Shown here in pieces: positions 1 to 5,445 of a stretch of DNA of 10,436 nucleotides (the first letter of the stretch is position 1; each line of letters opens with the position of its first letter). The stretch comes from Rhodococcus rhodnii (GTDB taxonomy: Bacteria; Actinomycetota; Actinomycetes; Mycobacteriales; Pseudonocardiaceae), in contig JOAA01000078.1 of assembly GCA_000720375.1 (NCBI GenBank), positions 1 through 10,436 of the forward strand, given 5' to 3'. Below the pieces are notes generated by a model. It was not told the origin of the DNA, searched no databases, and saw only the letters and a list, made by a program, of their open reading frames with translations. The position numbers and the translations under genes were made by a program.

Positions 1-268
1 GGCGTAGTACGTGTCGCCGACGCGAATGATGTCGATGTCGGCGAAGTCCTGCCATACGACCGGGTTGGTGTACGGCGTCGACGGTGGCCACTCGCCGCTA
101 CCGACTCGGACGAGGTGCCGTTGCTGGTTGGCGCTGTTGCTTCGGGTCCATTGGGTGATCCGGGCGCCGTCGTTGGTGGCGACGTTGTAGACGTCCAATG
201 CCTTGCCGCTGTTACGGTTTGATCGACGCCAGCCTTGACCGCCAGCCGCGTCGCTGTACGGCAGACAC
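1..268 (-). pseudogene. Broken 5' end of a secreted ricin-lectin/GH43 glycosidase gene (runs off the left edge)
   Basis: Read on the minus strand, a GTG at 268 follows an AAGGAG ribosome site (276-281, 7-nt gap). It starts a basic, signal-peptide-like stretch (MSAVQRRGWRSRLAS) that hits TAA at 212-214. One frame over, open to the window edge, comes NSGKALDVYNVATNDGARIT, then QWTRSNSANQQ, typical of one QxW repeat of a ricin B-type carbohydrate-binding module. It runs directly into TPYTNPVVWQDFADIDIIRV followed by GDTYYA, the N-terminal signature of GH43 beta-xylosidase/arabinofuranosidase-type enzymes, which includes the family's early catalytic Asp region. Dropping one A from the AAA near 218 would rejoin the two frames. 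The hydrophobic core of a signal peptide and most of the lectin domain are absent, and QQW has become QQR. I infer an internal deletion plus a frameshift, so the gene is probably not made as a secreted enzyme. The catalytic part lies beyond the window and may be intact. Confidence 0.7.
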
Positions 269-446
269 CGTGTATCTCCTTCCGGGCAGGTGTGGGCAGA
301 TCCGTGCCGAACGGCTGTTGTGAGTAGGGCCCAGGGGCGCCTGTCAGATGTTCACGGGCGCGCTCGGCTAGGCCACGGAGACCCGGTATCGCGGTGTCAG
401 CCCTTGTTCCGGGCGATGATGGGCCATCGCAAGCGGTAGGGCCATC

Positions 447-467
447 GGTGGTTCAGGGCGAACCACC
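447..467. repeat. Perfect 8-bp inverted repeat with 5-nt loop
   Basis: The arms GGTGGTTC and GAACCACC flank AGGGC. No T-tract follows on either strand, so it is a weak terminator candidate. It lies upstream of the GH43 remnant on the minus strand and could be a protein-binding site or a leader hairpin. Confidence 0.45.
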
Positions 468-487
468 TGCGGGGCGCTCAGAGTAAG

Positions 488-501
488 TGTTAGCGCTAAC
501 A
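488..501. promoter_or_regulatory. LacI-family-type operator, perfect palindrome
   Basis: TGTTAGCGCTAACA is a perfect 14-bp palindrome with the central CG step typical of LacI-family operators that control sugar-use genes in actinobacteria. It sits between divergent remnants of two glycosidase genes (GH43 to the left, GH95 to the right), which fits that role. No LacI regulator is in the window. The site lies about 220 bp from the GH43 start, so it may belong to a lost or rearranged promoter. Confidence 0.6.
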
Positions 502-861
502 TTTTTGTCCGTTCGTCGTGCAGGCGCGAATCGGCTCATGGGTGGGCGAAGCCGGGGTCTTCAAGGATGGGCGCAACCCTGGCTAAGCTTGCTTAGACTC
601 TGAACGACGACGTTCCAATAGTCAAGACGAGCTACAGGGCCGCAAATGGCCTGGTTCTTGACGATCAAGCTTCGAAACTGTCCAAATTGGAGCAATGACC
701 CCTGAGGTTCGCGCTGAAGTCGAAACTTTCGCTTTTCATCTGATGAGGCCAGACCTGTGATGTTTGGCCTCGAGGGCTGGGCGATACCCGCCCTTTTCGG
801 CAAGGAACGGTTAGGCTGCACGGTATCCGTGAGCTTGGGTCTGGACGGGTGTGCGCAATGA

Positions 862-877
862 GCGTTAGCGCCAACGC
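862..877. promoter_or_regulatory. Second LacI-type operator-like site, one mismatched pair
   Basis: GCGTTAGCGCCAACGC is a 16-bp palindrome with one mismatched pair. It shares the core GTTAGCGC(T/C)AAC with the perfect site at 488-501. It lies about 160 bp upstream of the GH95 fragment, in the right orientation to control it. Two copies of one core on the upstream sides of two glycosidase genes suggest one sugar-responsive repressor once governed both. Confidence 0.45.
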
Positions 878-1033
878 AAACCTTCACCGACCGTCCACAG
901 TCGACGTGGACGCGTACTCGTTACGGCGAAACCGATATCGGGCCACCGTCGAGGGCATCAGCATCTCCGGCACTGGCCACACCCTGGCGCAGCCCGGCAT
1001 GCTCGCATACGCCATCTCGTTCTTGGCGCCGGC

Positions 1034-1264
1034 ATGGCAAGGACCGGTGGAGGATCGACATGCCGGCAAGCGATGATATTCGGAGCGGCTGGTGCCGGAG
1101 CCGTGCTGTTACCTAGCCAGTGGACGGCGGACGCTCGAACCATCCACGCGCAAGCAGCGGACGATCTGGCGCTGTGGTACGACAAACCGGCTGGCGCGGA
1201 ATGGCTTCGAGTGCTGCCGATCGGCAACGGCGACGTCATTCCACCGGCATGGTCACGAAGCTGA
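1034..1264 (+). pseudogene. Truncated N-terminus of a GH95 (alpha-L-fucosidase-type) glycoside hydrolase
   Basis: The 76-residue frame has a signal-like hydrophobic stretch (RQAMIFGAAGAGAVLLP), then ADDLALWYDKPAGAEWLRVL followed by PIGNG. The LWYD-P-A-EWL-ALPIGNG block is the N-terminal hallmark of GH95 enzymes, which continue with R-L-G-A-M-V-F-G and run to about 750-800 residues. Here the family match ends at GNG (about 1231). The remaining residues are read antisense through the end of the next gene. The best ribosome site plus start (GGAGG then ATG near 1060) is one base out of frame with RQAMIFG. A lost dinucleotide could explain that, and would restore an RRQAM twin-arginine start. The gene is a remnant and cannot encode an active enzyme. 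Confidence 0.7.
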
Positions 1265-1760
1265 TCATACGGCGTGCGCGGTCCTGATTGGGATCGCGGC
1301 CCATTCGGGCGGTGACGGCCGCGCGTATCTCGTCCTGTAGTTCTGTCATCTCGGCGTCGGTCAGCCACAGTGCGGCTTGCTGGTAGGTCACGCCGTCAGC
1401 GGTGGGGTCGGCCGGTTCGCGGGCCAGGTACTCGTCGAAGTCGGCCAATAGCCCGCCGATGAACGCGGTGAATGTCCTTCGATGGTCGTCGGTGGTCATG
1501 GTGGCTCGGTCGGCCGGGTCGATCTCGGCACGGTGCCAGCACACGCGGTACGTGCGTTCGACCGTGCCTCGTATCCGCTTCTCGTCAAGCACTTCGAGCA
1601 CGCCCGCGGCCGCGAGTGCCGCGACGTGCCGGTACATGGTCGCTGGCGGGATGTCGGGTAGCCGCTCGCGCAGCTGCGCGGTTGTGGCCGGGCGACCGTC
1701 CAGGAACGTCCGCAGGACGCGCAGCCGGACGGGGTGCAGCAGCAGGTCGAGGGTCGCCAT
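1236..1760 (-). CDS. ArsR-like winged helix-turn-helix transcriptional regulator
   Basis: This 174-aa protein is predicted to be a cytoplasmic DNA-binding regulator. Residues 1-75 form a winged helix: LDLLLHPVRLRVLRTFL is the ArsR-like first helix. TTAQLRERLPDIPPATMYRH is the recognition region, followed by VAALAAAGVLEVL and the wing (EKRIRGTVERTYRV). The C-terminal half (80-174) is mostly helical and probably handles dimerisation or ligand sensing. It carries none of the classical ArsR metal-site ELCVC motif, so metal sensing is not supported. Length and the ending MISFVTMP suit the family, so I take the gene as complete. ATG 1760 is chosen because the HTH begins immediately and a good promoter places it as leaderless. 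It diverges from the alpha/beta hydrolase at 1819, its likely target. Its stop lies within a few bases of the GH95 breakpoint. Confidence 0.8.
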   Translation of the reverse strand: MATLDLLLHPVRLRVLRTFLDGRPATTAQLRERLPDIPPATMYRHVAALAAAGVLEVLDEKRIRGTVERTYRVCWHRAEIDPADRATMTTDDHRRTFTAFIGGLLADFDEYLAREPADPTADGVTYQQAALWLTDAEMTELQDEIRAAVTARMGRDPNQDRARRMISFVTMPVE

Positions 1761-1766
1761 GGACTT

Positions 1767-1795
1767 ATCATTACCCCCTCTGGTATTAATATCAA
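1767..1795 (-). promoter_or_regulatory. Promoter of the ArsR-like gene, likely leaderless, with overlapping operator-like palindrome
   Basis: On the minus strand, TTGATA (1790-1795) and AATGAT (1767-1772) are separated by exactly 17 bp, and AATGAT is 6 bp from the ATG at 1760. This is the geometry of a leaderless actinobacterial transcript. The near-palindrome TGGTATTAATATCA (1781-1794, one mismatched pair) covers the -35 box and spacer. It is a candidate site for autorepression and for control of the divergent hydrolase. Confidence 0.5.
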
Positions 1796-1818
1796 AACTG
1801 ATAACAATGGAGGTGGGT

Positions 1819-2757
1819 ATGACCAAGCCCGACGCGACCGCGGAACCTGGTGTGGCACGGGAGATCCAACTGACCATGTCGGCCGATGACGGCCTCGCCC
1901 TTGCGGGCACGCTCACCCTGCCCGCCGGCGTCGGTCCGCACCCGGCCGTGTTGTGCGTGCCCGGCTCCGGAAAGATCGACCGTGACTCCAACGCCGCACG
2001 CGTCAGCATGGATCTCGGTCGCCCGCTAGCCACAGCGTTGGCACAGCACGGCATCGCCTCACTGCGCTACGACCGCCGCGGCGTCGGCGCCACTCCGGGC
2101 GACTGGCACGCCGTTGGGTTCCTGGACAACCGGGCCGACGCCGCGGCCGCTCTGCGTGCCCTGCGCAGCCATCCGGAGATCCACTCGCATGCCGTCGGCG
2201 TGCTCGGGCACAGCGAAGGCGCGGTACACGCGATGTGGCTGGCCGCCCACGCCCAGCCTGCCGCCGCGGTCCTTCTCGCCGGTTACGCCCGCCCTGGCGA
2301 ACAGGCCGTGCGCTGGCAAGGTGCCCGGCTCGCCGACACGCTGCCACGCCCGATCCGCCCTCTGCTGCCCATCCTGCGCCGCGTCGCCACCCGGCAACTG
2401 ACCCGGCTGGCCGCAACCACCACCGACACCGCCCGCATCGGCGGCATGCGGATCAACGCCCGGTGGTGGCGCGAGCAACTGGCCTACGACCCCCGCCCGG
2501 ACCTGGCCCGCATTCCGGTTCCGGTCCTCGCGATCACCGGTGACAAGGACGTCCAAGTCGCCCCCGAGGACCTGGACGTGATCGCGCACCTGGTGCCGGG
2601 CGGTGCCCAGACCCACCGAATCCCCGGCCTGACCCACGTGCTCCGCCGCACCGACGGCCCAGCATCCGTGTTCTCCTACCGCCGCCTGCTCCGCGACCCA
2701 GTGGACAGCGATCTGCTCACCCACGTCGCGCGCTGGCTGTCCGACCGACTTAGGTGA
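1819..2757 (+). CDS. Alpha/beta hydrolase (serine esterase/lipase-like)
   Basis: A 312-aa alpha/beta-hydrolase-fold protein with no signal peptide or membrane segment, so probably cytoplasmic. The fold begins near residue 18. Strand VLCVPGSG (45-51) carries the oxyanion-hole region, and SLRYDRRGVGAT (81-92) is typical of this group. The nucleophile elbow is GHSEG (130-134; Ser132). The likely acid is Asp242 or Asp244 in AITGDKDVQV, and the base is His273 in GLTHVLR, so the triad is complete. The cap region (about 157-225) is where substrate choice would lie. The substrate is unknown; an ester is the default guess. The ATG at 1819 has GGAGG at 1809-1813 with a 5-nt gap. The open frame extends further upstream, but that part is antisense to the regulator. 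It diverges from the ArsR-like gene, which probably controls it. Confidence 0.85.
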   Translation: MTKPDATAEPGVAREIQLTMSADDGLALAGTLTLPAGVGPHPAVLCVPGSGKIDRDSNAARVSMDLGRPLATALAQHGIASLRYDRRGVGATPGDWHAVGFLDNRADAAAALRALRSHPEIHSHAVGVLGHSEGAVHAMWLAAHAQPAAAVLLAGYARPGEQAVRWQGARLADTLPRPIRPLLPILRRVATRQLTRLAATTTDTARIGGMRINARWWREQLAYDPRPDLARIPVPVLAITGDKDVQVAPEDLDVIAHLVPGGAQTHRIPGLTHVLRRTDGPASVFSYRRLLRDPVDSDLLTHVARWLSDRLR

Positions 2758-2792
2758 CGCCACGGGAACCCGCCGCCACCGCCGCTGCTCGC

Positions 2793-2827
2793 GACGCTTG
2801 AAAGGCGGTCGTTCGCGTTCGAGCGTC
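2793..2827. terminator. Hairpin after the alpha/beta hydrolase gene
   Basis: The arms GACGCTTGAA and TTCGAGCGTC pair over 10 bp with one G-U wobble around a 15-nt loop, 36 bp after the hydrolase stop. No clear T-tract follows, as is usual for high-G+C actinobacterial terminators. Confidence 0.4.
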
Positions 2828-2835
2828 CTCGGCAC

Positions 2836-2862
2836 CCAGTCACTCGTCGGTTAGGTGACTGG
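2836..2862. terminator. Hairpin at the convergent junction, overlapping the HxlR stop codon
   Basis: CCAGTCAC and GTGACTGG are perfect 8-bp arms around an 11-nt loop. The right arm and part of the loop overlap the last codons of the HxlR gene. It lies between two genes that meet tail to tail and could end transcription from both directions. Confidence 0.4.
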
Positions 2863-3261
2863 TGTTGAACTGGTCGGCGCTGGCGTCTCGTCGTACTCGC
2901 GCTGCGCTGCGATGATCTGCTCGCTGTGGCGGACCGTCCATTCGTACAAATGCATAAAAGGGTCGCGGAGGGACTCTCCGAGCGGTGTGAGGGAGTACTC
3001 CACTCCCACCGGCGACGTCGGCAGCACTGTGCGGCGGATCATGCCGTTGCGTTCCAGCCTGCGCAGTGTCTGTGTCAGAACCCGTTGGGTGATGCCTTCC
3101 AATCGCCGCTTGAGTTCATTGAACCGAGTCGGCCTTTCCAGGATCGCCATGACCATCATCGACCATTTGTCGGCGATCTGATCGAGGATCGGTCGGCTCG
3201 GGCAGTCCGGACTGAACGTCCATTCCGTCTGCCGAGCCGAACAAGGCGTCGAACGAGGCAT
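2851..3261 (-). CDS. HxlR-family transcriptional regulator
   Basis: A 136-aa winged-helix regulator of the HxlR/MarR-like type. The diagnostic N-terminal block is CPSRPILDQIADKWSMMVMA (20-39), with Cys20-Pro21 at the position used by redox- or electrophile-sensing members such as YodB and HypR. The recognition helix region is RFNELKRRLEGITQRVLTQT (46-65), then LRRLERNGMI. The wing is VGVEYSLTPLGESL (85-98). A second Cys at 7 is outside the conserved block. Length is normal. ATG 3261 has GGAGG 8 nt upstream. It diverges from the enoyl-CoA hydratase gene across a 124-bp spacer rich in inverted repeats. Control of that neighbour is the simplest reading. Cys20 makes thiol-based sensing possible but unproven. 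Confidence 0.88.
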   Translation of the reverse strand: MPRSTPCSARQTEWTFSPDCPSRPILDQIADKWSMMVMAILERPTRFNELKRRLEGITQRVLTQTLRRLERNGMIRRTVLPTSPVGVEYSLTPLGESLRDPFMHLYEWTVRHSEQIIAAQREYDETPAPTSSTPVT

Positions 3262-3293
3262 CGTGGTGTCCTCCGTGATACCTGGTGTGCCGA

Positions 3294-3314
3294 AAGTGCG
3301 TTATTGACGCACTT
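3294..3314. promoter_or_regulatory. Operator-like inverted repeat in the HxlR/hydratase spacer
   Basis: AAGTGCGT-TATTG-ACGCACTT has perfect 8-bp arms around 5 nt. HxlR proteins bind as dimers to dyad sites in their divergent spacers, so this is the leading operator candidate for the adjacent regulator. TTGACG inside it (3304-3309) resembles a -35 box for the hydratase gene, though no -10 box at standard spacing was found. Confidence 0.5.
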
Positions 3315-3333
3315 AGTGGCTCAGGCGAGCCTA

Positions 3334-3358
3334 GGTATGTCTTGCATACCAGCAAGAC
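3334..3358. repeat. Two overlapping inverted repeats upstream of the hydratase gene
   Basis: GGTATG-TCTTG-CATACC (3334-3350) and GTCTTGC-ATACCA-GCAAGAC (3339-3358) are both perfect and share bases, so as RNA only one could form at a time. They sit 28-52 bp before the hydratase start. They could be a second operator or alternative leader hairpins. Confidence 0.45.
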
Positions 3359-3385
3359 TCGCAGAAACGAGACGGAGCAACCCTG

Positions 3386-4228
3386 ATGGCCCTTGACGGC
3401 TACAGCACGCTGCAGGCGACTAGCGAGAACGGTGTTCTCCGGGTCGTCCTGGACAACCCGCCGGTGAACGTACTCGGTGCGGTCATGATGCGTGAGGTGC
3501 GGGACCTGCTCGCCGCCGTTCGTGCGGACTCGTCGGTGAAGGTCATCGTGTTCGAGAGCGCGAATCCCGAGTTCTTCCTCGCCCACGTGGACATCCAGAT
3601 TGCCGACCGCATGGACATCCTGGAGGACCTCGCCGCGTCCGCGCCGGAGGGGGTGAACGTCTTCCAACTGATCGGGGAACTGATCCGACGGCAGCCGCAG
3701 GTCACGATCGTCAAGCTGGCGGGCAAGGCCCGTGGCGGGGGAGCCGAGTTCGTCGCGGCGGCGGACCTCGCCTATGCGGCGGAGGAAACAGCGGGACTCG
3801 GACAGGTCGAAGCGTTGATGGGCATCACGCCGGGCGGCGGCGGGACCCAGTACCTGCGTGAGCGAGTGGGCAGGAACCGGGCATTGGAGATCGTCCTCAC
3901 CGGCGAGCTCGTCGACGCCCGCACGGCCGCCTCGATCGGTTGGATCAACCATGCGATTCCGGCGGCACATCTCGATGCGTACGTTTCCGACGTCGCGTCG
4001 AAGATCGCGGCGCTGCCTGATGGCGTGATCGCCGCGGCGAAGAAGGCACTCCCGCCAACCGAGTACGGCCAGGGACTGATCGTGGAGAACGACGCCTGGG
4101 CCGGTCTGGTCGGCCTGCCTACAGCTCAGCGGATCATGGGCACGGCCCTGACGAGCGGAGCACAGACCCCTGACGGCGAGCGAGACCTCGAGCCACTGCT
4201 CCGCACGATCGCGACCCAAGGAGCGTAA
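3386..4228 (+). CDS. Enoyl-CoA hydratase/isomerase (crotonase superfamily)
   Basis: A 280-aa crotonase-fold protein, slightly longer than classical 255-260-aa hydratases. The N-terminus VLRVVLDNPPVNVLG (17-31) is typical. FFLAHVDI (63-70) forms the first oxyanion-hole strand, with His replacing the usual Gly-Ala-Asp context. KARGGGAEFVAAAD (114-127) gives the second oxyanion glycines. Glu121 and Glu142 (GQVEALMG) match the two catalytic glutamates of rat enoyl-CoA hydratase, so hydration of an enoyl-CoA is chemically possible. ITPGGGGTQYL (147-157) is also conserved. The unusual first oxyanion strand leaves room for an isomerase or other acyl-CoA reaction. GGAG at 3374-3377 lies 8 nt before the ATG. 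It diverges from HxlR and meets the amidohydrolase tail to tail. Confidence 0.85.
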   Translation: MALDGYSTLQATSENGVLRVVLDNPPVNVLGAVMMREVRDLLAAVRADSSVKVIVFESANPEFFLAHVDIQIADRMDILEDLAASAPEGVNVFQLIGELIRRQPQVTIVKLAGKARGGGAEFVAAADLAYAAEETAGLGQVEALMGITPGGGGTQYLRERVGRNRALEIVLTGELVDARTAASIGWINHAIPAAHLDAYVSDVASKIAALPDGVIAAAKKALPPTEYGQGLIVENDAWAGLVGLPTAQRIMGTALTSGAQTPDGERDLEPLLRTIATQGA

Positions 4229-4243
4229 AGAGGATGCTGTCCG

Positions 4244-5344
4244 TCAACCGTCCTTTTCGGACCGGTTCGCGGCGGCGGTGATCCCGGTGCCAGCGCACCA
4301 GACGGCGCGGATATCGCGGGTCGCGGAGATGTCCTCGAGCGGGTCTCCGCCGATCAGGACGAGGTCGGCTCGCAGGCCCGGTGCGATCGTGCCGCGGTCG
4401 GTCAGGCCGAACGCTCGCGCCGCGTCGGTGGTTGCCGAGCGCAGGATCTCCGCGCTCGTCATGCCCGCCTTGGCCATGAGTTCGAATTCGTGGTGCAGGC
4501 TTTCCCCGTGCCGCACGGCGCCGGGGGCGCCGGGTTCGCCATTGGCGTCGGTACCGGCGAGAATTTCGACGCCGCCAGCGCGCAGATCCGCGAGGCTGCG
4601 CAGGAGGCCGTCGGCCGGGAACCGGCCGGCCAGTGGGCCGGTCGTGAGGATGCCTTCCATCATGGTGAGCGTGGGGATCGCCACCTGCCCCGCGGCCTGC
4701 ATGGCGGCGATGTCCTCGCTTCGGATGGGGCCGATCAGCGGCACGTGCGTGATGAAGTCGGCACCGCAATCCACCGCGAGCGAGTACGCGCCGGGAGAGG
4801 CGGCGTGTACCACGGTCTTGAGGCCGTGTTCCTGGGCGGCCGCGACCAGGGCGCGCAGGACGTCAGCCGGCGGGCCACCCTCGCCGGGAGCTTCGGCGAC
4901 ACCCTTGATGTAGTCGGCTCCCTCGGCCGCCCTGGCCGCCACGTGCCGCCGCGCATCGTCCGCGGTCAGGATGATGGCCTCATCGGGCATCGCGGACATC
5001 TTCGCGTGATTGCCGCCCGGCCCGATCGCCGGCAGGCCTGCGGTGCGGAAGTCTGCCGCGCCGGTGACCGCGCGGAGTGACGCGACGCGCTCGGCCGGCC
5101 AGCAGGCCATGTCCAGTCCGGTGGTGACACCCCATGCGGCGAGCGTCACGAGGTTCTCCGGCACGTGCAGGTGGACATGCGTGTCGATCAGACCCGGCAG
5201 GAGTGTCGCGCCGGCCGTGTCGATCTCGCGCCCTCCGGCTGGGTCTTCGCCGATGACCGTCCCATCGATGACGACCGTGCGGGGCGCGGTGAGCTTGTTC
5301 CCGTCGAACACTCGGACGTTGCGCAGCACCGTTTTCCCGGCCAT
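4244..5344 (-). CDS. Metal-dependent amidohydrolase-family protein
   Basis: A 366-aa amidohydrolase-superfamily protein, probably cytoplasmic. It has the small N-terminal beta domain (VFDGNKLTAPRTVVIDGTVI), then the barrel with LLPGLIDTHVHLH (48-60). His56 and His58 are the first metal ligands. The bridging, probably carboxylated Lys147 is in ADYIKGVAEAP. Further ligands are His180 (VVHAAS), His200 (THVPLIG) and Asp266 (LAGTDANG). DRGTIAPGLRADLVLIGGDP (316-335) is the conserved C-terminal return to the beta domain. This pattern fits the imidazolonepropionase/Xaa-Pro-dipeptidase-like branch. Substrate unknown; hydrolysis of an amide, lactam or dipeptide is plausible. ATG 5344 is preferred because GGAGG lies 5 nt upstream and the operator-like repeat falls beyond it. 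A GTG at 5395 would put that repeat inside the coding region. It diverges from the TetR gene. Confidence 0.85.
   Translation of the reverse strand: MAGKTVLRNVRVFDGNKLTAPRTVVIDGTVIGEDPAGGREIDTAGATLLPGLIDTHVHLHVPENLVTLAAWGVTTGLDMACWPAERVASLRAVTGAADFRTAGLPAIGPGGNHAKMSAMPDEAIILTADDARRHVAARAAEGADYIKGVAEAPGEGGPPADVLRALVAAAQEHGLKTVVHAASPGAYSLAVDCGADFITHVPLIGPIRSEDIAAMQAAGQVAIPTLTMMEGILTTGPLAGRFPADGLLRSLADLRAGGVEILAGTDANGEPGAPGAVRHGESLHHEFELMAKAGMTSAEILRSATTDAARAFGLTDRGTIAPGLRADLVLIGGDPLEDISATRDIRAVWCAGTGITAAANRSEKDG
4246..4267. terminator. Possible bidirectional hairpin between hydratase and amidohydrolase
   Basis: AACCGTCC and GGACCGGTT pair over 8 bp with one bulged C around the loop TTTTC. It overlaps the last codons of the amidohydrolase and follows the hydratase stop by 17 bp. 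Only 15 bp separate the two convergent coding regions, so any terminator must overlap a gene. Confidence 0.3.
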
Positions 5345-5379
5345 CGGAACCTCCGCCACGGACCCTCCATCACGATAAG

Positions 5380-5393
5380 GAACAAATCTGTTC
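5380..5393. promoter_or_regulatory. TetR-type operator-like inverted repeat
   Basis: GAACA-AATC-TGTTC is a perfect 5-bp-arm dyad in the 101-bp spacer between the amidohydrolase and TetR starts. It is the best operator candidate for the adjacent TetR protein and is placed to control the amidohydrolase promoter. Confidence 0.45.
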
Positions 5394-5445
5394 ACTAAAA
5401 ACGTAGCAGGCGTTCGCGGTCCGAGGGCGTGCTATATCGGTAGCC

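Larger units (their letters stand above)
269..1033. other. Gene-poor region between the GH43 and GH95 remnants
   Basis: I see no convincing gene in these 765 bp. It holds an 8-bp-arm hairpin (447-467), a 9-bp direct repeat GGGCCATCG (421-429 and 439-447), a perfect LacI-type palindrome (488-501) and a related imperfect one (862-877). From about 540 to 840 the base composition falls, by eye, to about half G+C, well below the flanking genes. Several inverted repeats crowd there: CTAAGC-TT-GCTTAG (583-596), GAACG-ACGA-CGTTC (602-615), GTCAAGA...TCTTGAC (621-662) and TCCAA-A-TTGGA (681-691). Short open frames here (minus 561-887, plus 849-1076) have no recognisable motifs and unlikely composition. 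The low-G+C block could be an insertion-sequence remnant or transferred DNA. No transposase piece was recognised in it. Confidence 0.6.

Noticed and set aside
421..447. Two GGGCCATCG copies as a CRISPR or iteron array
   Set aside because: Only two 9-bp copies with no regular spacing or further units.
561..887. Minus-strand 108-aa open frame
   Set aside because: No recognisable motif, odd composition, and it runs through the repeat-rich low-G+C block with no ribosome site.
849..1076. Plus-strand 75-aa open frame starting GTG
   Set aside because: No family resemblance. It overlaps an operator-like palindrome and the GH95 signal region. More likely upstream leader DNA of the GH95 remnant.
1402..1818. 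N-terminal extension of the alpha/beta hydrolase by about 139 residues
   Set aside because: The extension is Arg/Ser-rich shadow of the antisense ArsR-like gene. Fold homology begins after ATG 1819, which has a good ribosome site.
1761..2054. Longer start for the ArsR-like regulator
   Set aside because: The added residues would overlap the hydrolase gene and the promoter spacer and have no domain. The HTH begins right after ATG 1760.
3116..4219. Minus-strand 367-aa open frame opposite the hydratase
   Set aside because: Mirror of a high-G+C gene. Residues are low-complexity with no family motif, while the plus strand has a full crotonase pattern.
5345..5395. GTG 5395 as the amidohydrolase start
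   Set aside because: No ribosome site. It would code through the operator-like dyad and adds 17 residues before the normal family start.
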